A DNA stretch of 64,000 nucleotides from Aedes albopictus (GCF_035046485.1 NC_085138.1:31459047-31523046), one strand, 5' to 3'; counted from the stretch's first letter, positions 20,745 to 32,633 are shown. The notes: a model not told the origin generated them from the sequence alone. Translations and numbers: made by a program.

Positions 20745-21890
20745 CTAAACGATCATTCTTATCTTGGTCAACATAGTGTGGAACCGTGGCAGATCAGTCG
20801 CTCTAATATCGAAGTACCCGATCACCTCACGTTTGCCCGTCCTTACCCATGTACATTCAGATTTGTGCACAAGGCTTCCTGGTGTGAATTTACCTTCTGG
20901 CAAAACTTTCGCATTTTTTAGAACGTCACAGCAATTCATATTTCTTACAGTCCGTATCTTCAGAGTTACTTCTTTTTTCGGAATAGGTGGGTCTGGCATC
21001 TACTACTATTTCTATTTGTATTCACGCTCTGCCGGTTTCCATGCTGCAGCATTACCGTCAGCGCTGCGAACATTTCCTCCAAAGCCGCTCTGCACACCTC
21101 ATCGTCCACTCCGTTCCACGTACCTCACGGTGCTCTCGGCTGCGTTGTTTACAGCTCTTGATGTACTCCAGCAGTACTCATCGAGCTTGCCCTGGTACGA
21201 CAACGCTGCCTCAAGAACCTGCGTGTATTCTGAGGCGACATCTGGTTCCTTAAATCGTTCTAGGTTGTACCGTGGTGGTTGCAAGTACCGTTGCAAGGAT
21301 TGTTGATGACGGAGATTGAACACAGTTTGGCCATCGCTAGCTATGTAGTGCTCACAGTCGACATTAGCGTCACGATAGATCCCGACGACAATAATGACGG
21401 AGTCCTGTCCAACACACCTGCTGTAGCGCTAGGATACCGATCCCGCGGTCCTTTAATAGACCGGTGAGTATGCGGTTGAGTTGAGAGACCGGTAGTTCCA
21501 CATGTCGAGTTTCCAATCGCAGGCCCTTTTTGTTCGCTGGGGTCATTGCCGATGGTCATGGTTCGTATTATTCAGTTGCTGATTTCCAGTTCTTTTTTTA
21601 AAGCTGGCTCGCAGGACCGGACACCAACCTGCTACTTTCCAGAGGACTATAGTGCCTAATTAAGTTTAGAGTCCTTCCTTGGTGCTCGGACGTTTATCAG
21701 TCACCCCTAACATGGGGTTCAGACGCAGTTGTAAACCGCACCTGCCTTTCTCTGCCAGCCTACGACCAAAGTTCTTACCGGGGTTGACTACCCGATCTTC
21801 CCTAAGGTTGCTCGTAGCCCGGCCGGTGTCACGTAGGGATAGGAGTTGCTGGTCTGAGACTAGTTTGGGCTGAGGTTCATTAGGATCTGT
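20745..21890 (-). pseudogene. RTE-type LINE fragment, endonuclease end and linker
   Basis: Minus strand includes VGIYRDANVDCEHYIASDG, a degraded form of the apurinic-endonuclease catalytic I-D-S-D-H-Y box. It is followed by LQRYLQPPRYNLERFKEPDV and AALSYQGKLDEYCWS. The upstream part (21450-21560 on +) matches the EN leader region also seen in the LINE at 57715-61610, including GAGTTTCCAATCGCAGGCCC and GGGGTCATTGCCGATGGTCA. The piece at 20745-20999 (PIPKKEVTLKIRTVRNMN) is of uncertain relation. Heavily decayed. Confidence 0.6.
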
Positions 21891-22021
21891 ACTGCGCGAA
21901 ATAGCCAGCCTTTTCCGTGCCCCGTGTTAGGCAATCTACTTGGCAATTTCACCGACAATTTATCTGACATTCCCCTCACTAACGTCTTAGGAAGTTTATG
22001 TGGCAATGACTTTGGGAGATT

Positions 22022-23830
22022 TGCAAACGAGTGACGAACGAAAAGAATACCGCCAGTAGTCGAAGAGCAGAAGAGAAACTAATCCACCGTAGAAAACAAC
22101 GGCAACACGAAGAGAGAGATATTGATGAAGTGCAGGAAAATATGGACAGAAAAGATATGCGGAGGTTTTATGCAACTGTCAATGGCGCGCGGTACGAGAC
22201 TGCTCCAGTGCCCGCCATGTGCAATGACCGGAAGGGAAATTTGCTGACAGACAAAACAAGATTTGTTAAATAGTAGCAGCGAAGGAGCACCCAGGAACAG
22301 GATTTACATAATGAATGACGGTCAAGCAGTGGAACCACCAACACTGGATGAGGTTAAAAAGGCCCTTAAGGAGCTGAAAAACAGCAAGCCTGCTGGGAAG
22401 GACGAGATCCTGGTCGAACTTCTTAAGCACGGAAGCGAGCAGCTACTTCAATCAATCCACCAGATTTTTATAAAGATTTGGGAGGATGAAGAATTGCCCA
22501 CCAGATGGTTGGATGGCCTTATATGCCCAATCTACAAGAAAGGTCACAGACTGGAGTGTGCCAATTACAGGGGGATTACCCTTTTAAATTCGGCGTATAA
22601 GATACTGTCGCGTGTCCTATTCAACAGACTGCGACCTCTTGAGGAGTCCTTCGCCAGCGAATACCAGGCTAGTTTTCGTGAGGACCGATCAACGACGGAT
22701 CAAATGTTCATCCTGCGGATGATCCTAGATAAATTTCGGGAATATAACTTGCAGACTCACCATCTGTTCATTGATTTTAAAGCAGCGTACGATTCAGTGA
22801 AAGTAAATGAGCTTTGGCAGATTATGTCAGAACATGGTTTTTCGGCGAAACTAATTAGGCTGATACGCGCAACGCTGGATGGATCAAAATCAAGTATTCG
22901 GATCGCGGACGAAGTGTCTACGTCGTTTGTAACCTTGGATGGATTGAAGCAGGGGGATGTTCTTTCAAATTTATTGTTCAACATTGCACTCGAAGGAGCG
23001 ATTAGGAGGTCAGGCGTGCAGAGGAATGGCTCTATCATCACACGGTCGCACATGCTCCTCGGTTTTGCGGACGATATTGATCTCATCGGCGTCGATCGTA
23101 GGGCAGTGGAGGAAGCTTATGCTCCTCAGAAGAGAGAGACAGCAAGAAAGGCTCGATAATTAATTCTACCAAGACGAAGTACATGATAGCGGGTAGAAAA
23201 AAAAGCAGGCCTAGTGGTGCTAGTGCTGAGGTAGTGATTGATGGGGATGTGTTTGACATGTGACAATGACGTTTCCCGTGAAGTGAAAAGACGTATTGCG
23301 GCTGCGAATAGGGCCTTTTACGGATTACGTTGCCAGCTTAGGTCCCGTAACTTGCAAACGCAAACAAAATTCGCTCTGTATAAGACGCTGATTCTTCCGG
23401 TTGCCCTCAAAGGTCGCGAAGCGTGGGCATTAAAGGTGATAGATCGAAAAGCTTTTGGAGTTTTTGGGCGCCAAGTGCTGCGGACAATTCTCGGTGGGAA
23501 AGAAGAAACTGGAGTGTGGCCCAGACGCATGAATCACGAGTTGTGCCAAGTGTACGAAGATGCGAATATTGTGAAACATATAAAATAAGACAGACTTCAG
23601 TGGGCTAGACACGTAGTGCGAATGTCGAAGGAAAGAATAGCGAAAACAATATTGAGTAGACAACCCGGTAGAGGCAGGCGACTTCGTGGGTGGTCGCGAA
23701 CTCGCTGGCTGCTCGTGGTTGAATAAGATTTACGATCCCTACACGTTCGGGGAAACTGGAGGAACATCGCCCAAGACCGACGAAGATGGTGCTCTACTAT
23801 ACGCTCGACGTTGGAATAAAGTTTTTTTTA
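22022..23830 (+). pseudogene. RTE-type LINE, linker plus reverse transcriptase, frameshifted
   Basis: The first frame has the pre-RT linker (NDMRRFYATV-like, AMCNDRKGNLLTDKT). The second, 22263-23159, holds RT motifs: PICKKG-like LICPIYKKGHRLECANYRGI, TDQMFILRMI, HHLFIDFKAAYDSV, DGLKQGDVLSNLLFNIALEG and the catalytic box as GFADDIDLIG. A frameshift follows and the C-terminal part resumes at 23238-23588 (VKRRIAAANRAFYGL, ALYKTLILPVALKGREAWAL). The 3' end carries GGAATAAAG near 23813. 5' truncated (no endonuclease in this orientation) and inactive. Confidence 0.85.
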
Positions 23831-24607
23831 TTGTAGCCAACAAGGTATCAAGGTAGAACTTTGGAAAATTCTCTGATATTTTCTGTGGATCCTTTGGAAA
23901 TTTCTTCAAAGAATATTTCGGCAAACTCTTTAAATTTTTTGAGAATAATCCCGGCATTCCCTTTGAGAGTTCCCTCGGTAATGCCTGCAACAATCAATTC
24001 AATTAGGATTTGAGGAGTTTATTGGATATTTTAATTGCACTTTTATTTGGCAATTCCTTTGGAATTCGCTATGCATTAGTTTGGCCATATTTTCTGTAAA
24101 TCCTTTGGGAGTTTCTACACTTTATTCCGTCTGCAAATCCTTTAGGAAGTTTTTCGATAACTCTTTTTCTTCTTTGCATACATAATTTACATCATTCTTT
24201 TGTTAATCCTTTCTGAAATCCCTACAATTTTTTCAGTTAATTTTCTTGTGAATTTTTCGGTGTTGCTTTTGGAAATTTCTGCGGCAGTTTCCTTGAGAAT
24301 TTTTTCGGCAATTCCTTTCGCACTTGCTTTAAAACATTCTTTTGATAATGCAGTGGCAATTCATTAAAATATTTATCAATTATCTGCAAGGTTTCTTCGG
24401 GATTTTCCTCAAAAAAATCTACCGTAACTCTTTCAGAATTCCCATTGAAATTCTTCTAATTATTTTTGTGAGGAGTCCTTTTGTAAATCTTTTTGTAATT
24501 CCTCTGGCATTGTGTTTGAGAAAACAACTCGGAAATTACTTTTCGAATTTATTTTAGGAATTTCTTCGGCAACTTTGATTATTTTTAAAAAATTTCTCTG
24601 GTAATGT
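23831..24607. repeat. Degenerate 12-bp-type satellite
   Basis: Loose reiteration of GGCAATTCCTTTGGAA-like units. Much more decayed than the 13.5-17.2 kb array; no gene. Confidence 0.55.
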
Positions 24608-26057
24608 TTATTACCGTACGGGATTGGGACGAAGGGTCCCAGATTTTCATGAAACTTTTTCCACATGCAGGGCTCATGGAAATATGAACAAAGAAATAGA
24701 AAAAAAATCAGGGTCGCCTATTTTCCCGGAAAACTCAGGTGGAAATTCTTCGTTTTCCCCTGACACTACTTACTTTGAAAAATCATAACTCAAGAACGAA
24801 GCATCATAGACACATTTTTTTTTAGAAAGTGAAAGCAAATTTTCTCAGAGATAAAAAAAAACTAAACCGGAAAAAGTTTTCCACTCGATTTTTTACAGTT
24901 GAGAAAATTCGTAAAGAAAAGCCGGAAAAATAACTCGTAAAAAAATATCAAAAAAAAAAAATATTTTTAGAAGATTATTTCATAAGCTTTAATCTCTGAC
25001 ATTTTTGGAATGCACGTTTTTTCCGTTTTTGAGTTATGGCCAAAAAATGTCCAGATGTGTCATATAAGCCTTTTCTTTGAACAATCATAACTCAAGAACG
25101 AATCATCGTAGAAACAAAGTTTTTTTTAGAAAATGAAAGCAGGAACTGTGGGCTTCGTGGCCGTGCGGTTAGCGGCGGCAGTCGTCTAGGCGTATCGTAA
25201 GCCTCGGAGTGTGGGTTCGATTCCCGCTCCAGTCGGTGGAAACTTTTCGTCAAACGAAAAATTCATCACTGGGCCACTGGGTGTTCTGTATGTTGTCCGT
25301 TGTCTAGTGTAAGTAATGGGTTCAGTCTGTGCAGCCTCTGGCTGAAGACGGTGTGGAATGTATTTAATCCAAAAAAATATGAAAAGGAAAAAGTATTCCA
25401 CTAAATTTTCCATCGTTGGGAAAACTCTTTAGGAAAAGCCGGAAAAACTATGCCCGAACTCGCGGGAAATTTTCAAAAAAATATTTTTGAGAAAGTAGTT
25501 TCATAAGCTTTGATGGCTGAAATTTTTGGAACGCACTTGTTTTTCGTTCTTGAGTTACGGCCAATTATGTGGAAAATGACCGTATAATATATGCGTACAT
25601 GGTTATTTTTTTTACAAAATTGACCATAACTCAAGAAAGAAAAGAAAAGTCCATTCCAAAAATTTCAGCGATCAAAGCTAATGAAATTATCTTCTCAAAA
25701 ATATTTTTTTTTTAATTTTCCGCGAGTTCGGGAATAGTTTTTCCATCTTTTCTTTACGAATTTTCTCAAGTGTGGAAAATTTTGTGGAAAACTTTTTCCA
25801 GTTCATTTTTTTTTTTGGATTTCTGAGAAAATTTGCTTTCATTTCTAAAAAAAAAACTTTGTTTGTATGATGCTTCATTCTTGAGTTATGATTTTTTAAA
25901 GTAAGTAGTGTCAAACAAAGAATTTCCACCTGAGTTTTCCGGAAAAATAGGCTACCCTGAATTTTCAATTTTTTTTGTTCATATATTCATGAGCCCAGCA
26001 TGTGGAAAAAATTACTTGAAAATCTGAGATCCTTCGGCCCAATTTGTACGATAATAA
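24608..26057. mobile_element. 1.45-kb foldback element containing a SINE
   Basis: The left TTTATTACCGTACGGGATTGG is mirrored by CCAATTTGTACGATAATAAA at the right. Further inverted pairs are TCAGATTTTCA near the ends, GGAAAACTCAGGTGGAAATTC / GAATTTCCACCTGAGTTTTC, and ATAACTCAAGAACGAAGCAT / ATGCTTCATTCTTGAGTTAT. The arms are rich in A and T runs. No coding sequence. The left half is lengthened by the SINE at 25147-25380. Confidence 0.75.
25147..25380 (+). mobile_element. tRNA-derived SINE
   Basis: Begins GGGCTTCGTGGCCGTGCGGT with A-box-like TGGCCGTGCGGTTAGCGG and B box GGGTTCGATTCCC (about 25212-25226). A tRNA-unrelated body follows, with GTGTGGAATGTATTTAATCC before an A-rich tail. It sits inside the foldback and interrupts its left arm, so it is younger than the foldback. 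Confidence 0.8.
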
Positions 26058-26954
26058 AAAAAATGCCCTCCTTCGAAATTTCTATTGGGAATTTCTCAGG
26101 CAAATTTTCGATTTTTTTTTCTAAGTCAGTTCCTACAATTGCCGACATACATTCTTCTGGTAACTCTTCAAAATATTCCTCCTCGTGCTTCTTAGTTTTC
26201 ACCCAGCCATTCCTTAAAAAAATCCTGCAAGAATTCCTTATCATATTCTAGAGGACCCAAAAAATATAACTAGCTGAATAGAATTTTCTTGAGCTAATAC
26301 TGGCCTAAGAGTCGTTTGTTTCACTCTCATACAGTAAAAATGTTTGTTGAAGAGTTCCTCTAGCCGAATCCTTCAGAAGTATCATCAAACATTACTCCAG
26401 TAATTTTTTAAGTAATTCCGCAAGAGATTCCTGCAAGAAATTATCAAGGAATCTTCCGAGTATTGAATCCGGAATTTCTTCAGATTTTTTCCTTGCAGGA
26501 ATGCTTCAGAAATTTTTTTTTTTGGAGCCCCGAGAGGTTCCTTTCAGAAATTCCTCCGAAGATTCCCTCAAATACTTATAACTTCAGAAATTCCTCTAGA
26601 AAGAACTCACGAGATTCATTTCAGAAGTTCTTCAAACATTTGTCCCAGAATTGCAGTACAGACTTTTCTTAAGGATTTTTTTCAGTCATTTTTCCGGGGA
26701 TCCTTTAGAAATACCTTCAGAGATTCTCTCAGTATTTTTTTTCAGAAATCACTTCCTGAATTAATTCTGGAATATCTCAAAAAATTCAACATGGAATAAC
26801 TGCAGAGCAGGCAATCCTTTCAAAATTATTTCGAAAAACATCTTTAGAAGCATAGGTTGGTGATTCTTTTGAGAATTCTTCCAGATTTGTTTCCGAATTT
26901 TGCTGGGTTATCTCTAAAAATTCTTCTAGCGATTGCCTATCCACTTAAATATAC
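26058..26954. repeat. Degenerate 12-bp-type satellite, reverse orientation
   Basis: Reiterated TTCCTTCAGAAATTCCTCC-like units, strongly decayed. No supported gene. Confidence 0.6.
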
Positions 26955-27123
26955 CCCAAGCAGCACACATGTCAAAACGGAGTGTCGATAGCGCAGGTTT
27001 TTGGTTGGACACGAGTCATTTTCAAGTTATTCTGCCTTTGAGTTAGAATTTCATAAATATAGCTCCTGTACAACCAAAAACCTGCGCTGTCGGCACTACT
27101 TTGTGACTTGTGAGCTGCTTGGG
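26955..27123. mobile_element. CCCAAG-family foldback MITE, copy 1 (TSD AC)
   Basis: 169 bp with ends CCCAAGCAGCACACATGTCA and GTGAGCTGCTTGGG, and a 2-bp duplication AC at 26953-26954 and 27124-27125. Inner arms share GCGCAGGTTTTTGGTTG / CAACCAAAAACCTGCGC. Related to 51824-53134 and 59954-60131. Confidence 0.8.
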
Positions 27124-27125
27124 AC

Positions 27126-27439
27126 CTGCAGATATTTTGCAAGACTTTTTTTTAAGAACCCCTCCAGAAGTATCTCCAGCAATTCTAACTGCTCCAGAAC
27201 ACCCTTCATGAATCCCTTCAGAAATTTATGTATGGATTTATTCAAGAACTCCTCCAATACCTTTGTCCGCAGTTTCTACTCGGGTTCCTACAGAAATTGT
27301 TTCAAGGATTCCTCAAGAAATTGTTCAGAGATTTACAAGAAATTTCTCAAGAGTGTCCTCTAAAAATCTCCTCAGATGTTTTTTAAGAGACTCCTTCAGA
27401 GCTCTTTCGATAAGGCTATTGAAAACACAGCAATATTTT
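27126..27439. repeat. Degenerate 12-bp-type satellite
   Basis: Continuation of the decayed TTCCTCCAGAAATTC-like units between two insertions; no gene. Confidence 0.5.
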
Positions 27440-27453
27440 ATTCGCCAAACAGG

Positions 27454-27889
27454 TTTTTTTTTTATTCTTGAATCACTTAACCTAATTTACAGCTCATTTT
27501 GTCCACAAGGGCACTGCGTGAGCGATTCCAATTGGCGGCTGCACTTACACTTTGTACAGCGCCTTAATGTATTCTATTAATTCTACTATATCGAACTGGT
27601 TGACTTTTGCGCTGCTACTTTTCTACCCTGTCCATGGTAGAATGATGAGCACGAGGATGTTGATGTGTGGCTCTTGTTCCTTTTCTAGTCCGATTGGGGG
27701 TCCATTATGAGTTGCCGATTAGCCGATATCCATGTTTCCGGGTTCGGTAGAGCATATGCTCAGAAGAGGGTCAGGTGTCAGCCACTCTCTCTGGTCAACT
27801 GACGAAAAATTGCAAGTACCGGGACTGGGATCGAACCCATGACCATCCACTTATGAAGTGAACGTGCAGCCACTATGCCACGGGCCCCG
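27454..27889 (-). mobile_element. tRNA-derived SINE, 436 bp, with 14-bp TSD
   Basis: Read on the minus strand it begins GGGGCCCGTGGCATAGTGGC (A box) and has the B box GGGTTCGATCCC (complement near 27828-27839). It ends in oligo-A, seen as TTTTTTTTTT at 27454. Direct repeats ATTCRCCAAACAGG lie at 27440-27453 and 27890-27903, one mismatch. Its 3' module (TTGGAATCGCTCACGCAGTG, CCTTGTGGACAAAATGAGCT) recurs at 53889-53995. Confidence 0.85.
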
Positions 27890-27903
27890 ATTCACCAAAC
27901 AGG

Positions 27904-28341
27904 GGTGTCCGGCCATTTGGCCGAATGCCGTTTGGCTGAATGCCGTTTGGCCGAATGTCGTTTGGCCGAACGCCATTTGGCCGAATGCCGTTTGGCCGAA
28001 TCATGATCAAAAGAATTCAGAGGAAGTTCAGAGCCAATCGTCAGAAGTATTTCCTTCTTTTAATCATAGGCTATTCTGTCTAGTTTTGATATGTAGGGAT
28101 TAGTTGGCGTTGACATTGCCAATACTTTGTCAAATATTTTTGCTTCTTTGAATCATATGCTGTTCTTTCGAGTAATACTGAGACGGGGAACAGTGATATG
28201 GTCACTTAAGGTTATCATTCATTTTTCGGCCAAACGGTATTCGGCCAAATGTCATTCGGCCAAATGACCCTTTCGGGCAAATGGCGTTCGGCCAAACGGC
28301 ATTCGGCCAAATGGCGTTCGGCCAAATGACACGGAACCCAA
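27904..28341. mobile_element. Foldback element with inverted arrays of a 15-bp unit
   Basis: Two arrays of CGTTTGGCCGAATGC-type 15-mers in opposite orientation, 27908-28003 and 28230-28330, flank a 225-bp centre. The outer ends are GGTGTCCGGCCATTTGGCCG and CGGCCAAATGACACGGAACC. The 15-bp unit creates a W-P-N-A-V reiteration in translation, a repeat artefact. Target duplication not resolved because the left end abuts the SINE TSD. Confidence 0.8.
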
Positions 28342-29110
28342 AGATTACTTCAGATTTTTTTCTCATAAAGTTCTTCAAGGAATTCTTCCGATCCGTCTCG
28401 TGGGGTTTTCCAGGTATTTCTCAGAGGTTCCTGCAAGCAAAAATTCCTCCAAAGATTACTTCAGAAATTGTTTTGTTGAGAGAGAGAATTTTGTTGAAGA
28501 ATTTCTTCTGGAAATTTTCAGAAAAAAGTCTCAGAATCTCCTTTAGGAACCCTTCGAAAAAATTTCCAGTATTTCTTGTGTAATTTCATGTAGTACTTCT
28601 GTGAAATCCGTGAAGGAATATCTAAGAAAATTCCAGGAAGAATCTCTGAAATAATCCCAAAAGTATTTCTAAAAAAACGTAGGAGCAGTACCAAAACGAA
28701 ACCTTCTAGAAATTTATTCAATAATTTTTTGCAAGAGATTGCTGGTGGAGCCCTGGAAAATTTTTCAAAAGAATCGCTAAAGAACTTTTGCCAAAGCTCT
28801 AGATGAATTAAGCATACAAAATCAATGGAAGGATTTCACATGAAATCCCTTGCTGACATACATAGAATAATCATAGAAAAAAAAATCCGTTGAGGAACTT
28901 CTAAAAAATCCTTGAAGAATTTTTTGAAAAAAATTTCTGTCTAATTTCTGTACAAATCTCTGGAAGAAACATAAGGAAATTTCTGAAGAAATTTAAGAAG
29001 ATGTTGCTGAAGAAATTCGTTGAGTAATACCTAGAAAAACTGATTTAGTAACGCTTCATAGAACTCCTTTAGTCATTTATTATTTTATTATTCCTGGAGG
29101 AATCCTCCAT
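28342..29110. repeat. Degenerate 12-bp-type satellite
   Basis: Mixed TTCCTCCAAAGATTAC- and GAGGAACTTCTAAAAA-like units, with an orientation switch near 28600. No gene. Confidence 0.5.
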
Positions 29111-29680
29111 TAAAATTCATGGATTTTTCTGAAACAATACCCGGAAGAAAACGGAGTATTGTGTTGTTCTTTGCTGTGCATGCGAGTTCCGAAAAGTTAT
29201 TCCATAAATTTTCATTTAAAATTTTCATGGTCTCACCATTCTTGTCAGATGACACATTTGTATGTATGTATACTGTACGGTTGCATGGATCGCATCGCTT
29301 ACGAAAGTGAATCCTTGATCTATGCAACGCAACTATCAATCCCTCCCTACTAACTAAACTCCTTCCCATGACAACTGTGGAGGGTCCAGTAGTACATACA
29401 ACTTCCAGTAGCAACGGTTGTCGAACTAACATTACTTTCCATCCCCGGTAGACCGTAAGGACGTGGCCAGCGCCATTATTAACTCAATAAAGTTTGAGCT
29501 CTCGAAACGTGTACATTGAGGATGGTGGCACATCACAAGCCCCAAGCCTTTGTTTTTCTAGTGCAATTTCAATAGCTCAGGTCAATCAGGGAGTAACATC
29601 TACGAAGTGTACGGTCACCAATGCTCTTGCTCATGCTCATCAATACCCGGGGAAATGGTGAAAGTTCTTATGGATGTCCT
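29111..29680. other. Possible retroelement 3' fragment
   Basis: Contains TGACAACTGTGGAGGGTCCA, GGTAGACCGTAAGGACGTGG and CAATTTCAATAGCTCAGGTC. I have the impression this block is repetitive in Aedes, but nothing in the window duplicates it. No open frame of note. Confidence 0.3.
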
Positions 29681-29948
29681 GGAAGAATCTCTAGAGAAAC
29701 AGTTAATCTTCTGTAAAATATAATAGAAAAATATAATGAGAAATTTTCAAATGAAATAATAATGAGATTATAAACAAATTTGCAAAAGATTTATGTAAGG
29801 TCTCAGGAAAAAAAAGAAAAATTTACTAGAAAAAAACGAACTGAGAATGTAGTTCTGTAAATGAAATTCGAGCGGCGCCACCGTCAACTTGCACACAACA
29901 TTGCGGGTTCTTGCACGCCAGAAACCCATGACAGCGCTGCCAACCGAA
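29681..29948 (+). promoter_or_regulatory. Upstream region and 5' UTR of the 29949 gene
   Basis: AT-rich to about 29850, then a more GC-balanced stretch up to the ATG. No TATA box or clear initiator found, so the start site is not placed. Confidence 0.4.
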
Positions 29949-32210
29949 ATGGCGCAAAACAAAGAATATCGAAAATCAGTTGAAACCGCAGCAAAACAAG
30001 TGCACAAGAGCAGAGGTTTGTTTCAAGTTTAATCGTGTTTTCTGAATAGTTTTAATGCTTTGTTAGTCGAAAACTGATCAAATTGTTACGCTTTTTTCTA
30101 GAACAGTTATACAAATACATGAATTATATGTATTTACATTCTTCATTCTGAACGAACTGTGAAACCACCTGCATCCACGCAAAACGAACCGTTTATTTTC
30201 GTTTGAAACAGTGCCGAGCGAAAGTGTCGAAACATCACAAAATAAACCAACCGTTGATCCACAGCACGAAACAAACATGGCTCCCATAGTGGACAACAAC
30301 CAGTTCGAGCTGCCGACGGCGCTGGAAACACCAAGCAAAAAGCGAAAACGTCACGTCGAAACCAATCCGTTCCTGTCGTTTTCGGACCAAACGTTCAGCA
30401 TTCCGTCGTCGACGCCCATCCACAACAAGCAAATCGATGGCAGCTCGTTCGAGAATCCGAGCTTCCGATTCGGAGCGGCACAACCTGGCATTAACAATAA
30501 TGGAAGCAACAAGGAGAACTACAACATATTTTCCGACTCGTGCATGGAGGTGAAATCGATCGCCGAGCTGGCGGTGGAGAATCCTTTTGAGGTGATCCGG
30601 AAGCCACCGAGCAAGAAGAAGAGGAAGTTCAGTGAGATCGAGGAGAGTTGCTTCGTTAATCCGGGGCTGAACTTGGAGGCGATCGATAAGCCGACGGTTA
30701 ATCCATTTGAGATTGTAAGGGGCAGTGTGGAAACGGAGAAGCAAGAGAACGAATCTTGCTTTGTTAATGGCGGATTGAATATTAAGAGCAAGGATGGTGA
30801 GGGAGCAGTTAATCCTTTTGAGATATCAAGGCCGGCTGGAAAGGGTGAAGGTGATGAGGAAAAGAAGGTGGTTGGTGAATGCAAGGGGATCGAAAATCCT
30901 GCTCTGGAGATTCCGACCTATGCGCTGGCCGTTCCGTTTACGCCGTCCATCAATCATAGAATAAACTTTCAGGTACGTTTATTTCACATTGCTTATACTT
31001 TTCGGGGTATGGCAAATTTTCTGTTTAACAGTACTTAAACAATGTATGATACTTGGTATGACATATGTTTTAACCATTTCAGGAACTTCCGCCGGACGCC
31101 CTGACACCATGTCAAATGCTGGCCAAAAACCTTGTTTTCACTCCGGAACCCAATCCGGACAGCTTGACAACACCAAAGAGAACTGCTACAGTTTCGAATC
31201 GGAAATCTCTTTCTGTAATTAGCGAAGAACCACTGGACATCGGAGAGGAGCTGGACTGTTACCAGCTGGAACTGGAAAACAGTATCAACGAGGCCAAAGT
31301 TCTCAAGCAAAAAAGTATTCGGGACTCGACAGGGACTCGTACCAAAGCCCGACGCAGTTTGATCGACGTCAAACATATCAGCAACCTGTCGCTGAAGCTG
31401 AAACAGCTGGAGGAATCCGAAGGAGAAGACGAAGATCATGAACCAAAGAAAGCCGAAGAACAGCTTCAGGAAGCCTCTCCTCCAGTCGAAGAACCTGCAA
31501 CTCCTCCAACTCCGCAGCCACGGATGACCCTCACCATTACCAAAGAAACCACCGTCAAGGAGGAAATCCGCATCGACGTCAGCAATCCGGACGTCCAGTT
31601 CGAGGAAGTCGACGACTTCGAGGACGAGGAGCAAGACGTGGACCTGTTCGCCAATGCGGCTCCTTTTCAACGAGCTTACCGCAAGAAGGAAGATCCCGCT
31701 CTGGACAACGACGCCCACTTCAAACAACCGGCTCTTCCAGCGGAAGCTGCCCCGGCAACCAAATCCCACAAAGTGAAAGACGTGATCCGTAGAAGCTTCC
31801 GAAAGTTGATGCATCCCAAGCAGCATCATCAGGAGGTGCCACATGTTCAAATTACCGATTTGGACGAGAAGCCTAAAGCGGAGGAATCCCATCATGGGTT
31901 CATGTCCAGCATTCGTCATAGTTTGCGCCGGAAGGCGCACAAGTCCAAGGAGGCTCAGCCAAAGGGCGCCGACGACGAAGATGCTGCGGAAGCAGAAGAG
32001 CTAAAGGAGCTGGACATGTCCGTAATTGTGGAAACGCCTAGGGCGGTCTTCCGGCAGCCGAGTGCTGATGAGTATAGGACCATTGCTGCGGGCGGGGGTT
32101 CCATTGATAAGGTTGGTTCCACTCTGAGAGGCAGTCTGCGTCGGTCCACCAAAGATATGAAGCGGCAGATGATGAAAACTGTGTTCAAAAAAGCTGGCGA
32201 AGAGAAGTAA
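29949..32210 (+). CDS. Three-exon gene: disordered, probably nuclear protein with NPFE repeats (651 aa predicted)
   Basis: Exons 29949-30015, 30212-30972 and 31083-32210 (TAA). Donors are AGAG/GTTTGT and TTCAG/GTACGT; acceptors GAAACAG/TG and ATTTCAG/GA. Phases match (1 then 0), giving 652 codons including stop. The frame at 30211 opens with GTG, the last base of the acceptor AG, so a real start must come from upstream; exon 1 supplies an ATG in frame (MAQNKEYRKSVETAAKQV). Features by predicted residue: basic NLS-like KKRKRH 65-70; NPFEVIR 146-152; KKKRKF 157-162; ESCFVNPGLNL 167-177; NPFEIVR 186-192; ESCFVNGGLN 203-212; NPFEISR 223-229. Possible coiled coil about 330-390, acidic stretch about 390-470. 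C-terminal basic motifs are IRRSFRK (511-517), IRHSLRR (553-559) and LRGSLRR (624-630), which resemble basophilic kinase sites. Largely disordered. I do not recognise the family; a chromatin or nuclear scaffold role is only a guess. Confidence 0.85.
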
Positions 32211-32633
32211 GACTTGAGGGATTTGTACGGTTGCTTGCATTTATGTTGTTAGCTGTTAAGTGAAATTCTCATTTTGGCCCAAAGATTGATACAAGATCTA
32301 CCATGTATACCTAACAGGAGTATTTTTATCAATATTATTAGACTTATTTTTAAGCACTTATTTATGGAAGTTTTGTTTGGCAACAATTCATCTTACCAAA
32401 ACAGTAATTTAAGTATCATTCCACGTACTTGCCTTTTACCAAATCGTATTTAAGTACAAATTTATAAATTATTATTATTGAAAATGATCATCATTTCGAA
32501 GCATCTTATTGATCATCACATGAACGCATCGTATCGAATGACGGCCACCAGCATTTTTCGACCATGACAACTTATGCTTATTTTAATCACGACTTAAGTT
32601 TTTGTTTGTACTTACTGCACGTTTTTGATAGTG

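Noticed and set aside
27908..28003. CRISPR-like direct repeats
   Set aside because: Short 15-bp tandem units without spacers, in an evidently eukaryotic sequence.
27858..28103. Frame with a W-P-N-A-V reiteration
   Set aside because: Encoded by the 15-bp arms of a foldback element.
30211..31038. Gene start at 30211
   Set aside because: The first codon is GTG overlapping a splice acceptor; the 29949 exon gives an ATG in the correct phase. The frame's end past 30972 is intron.
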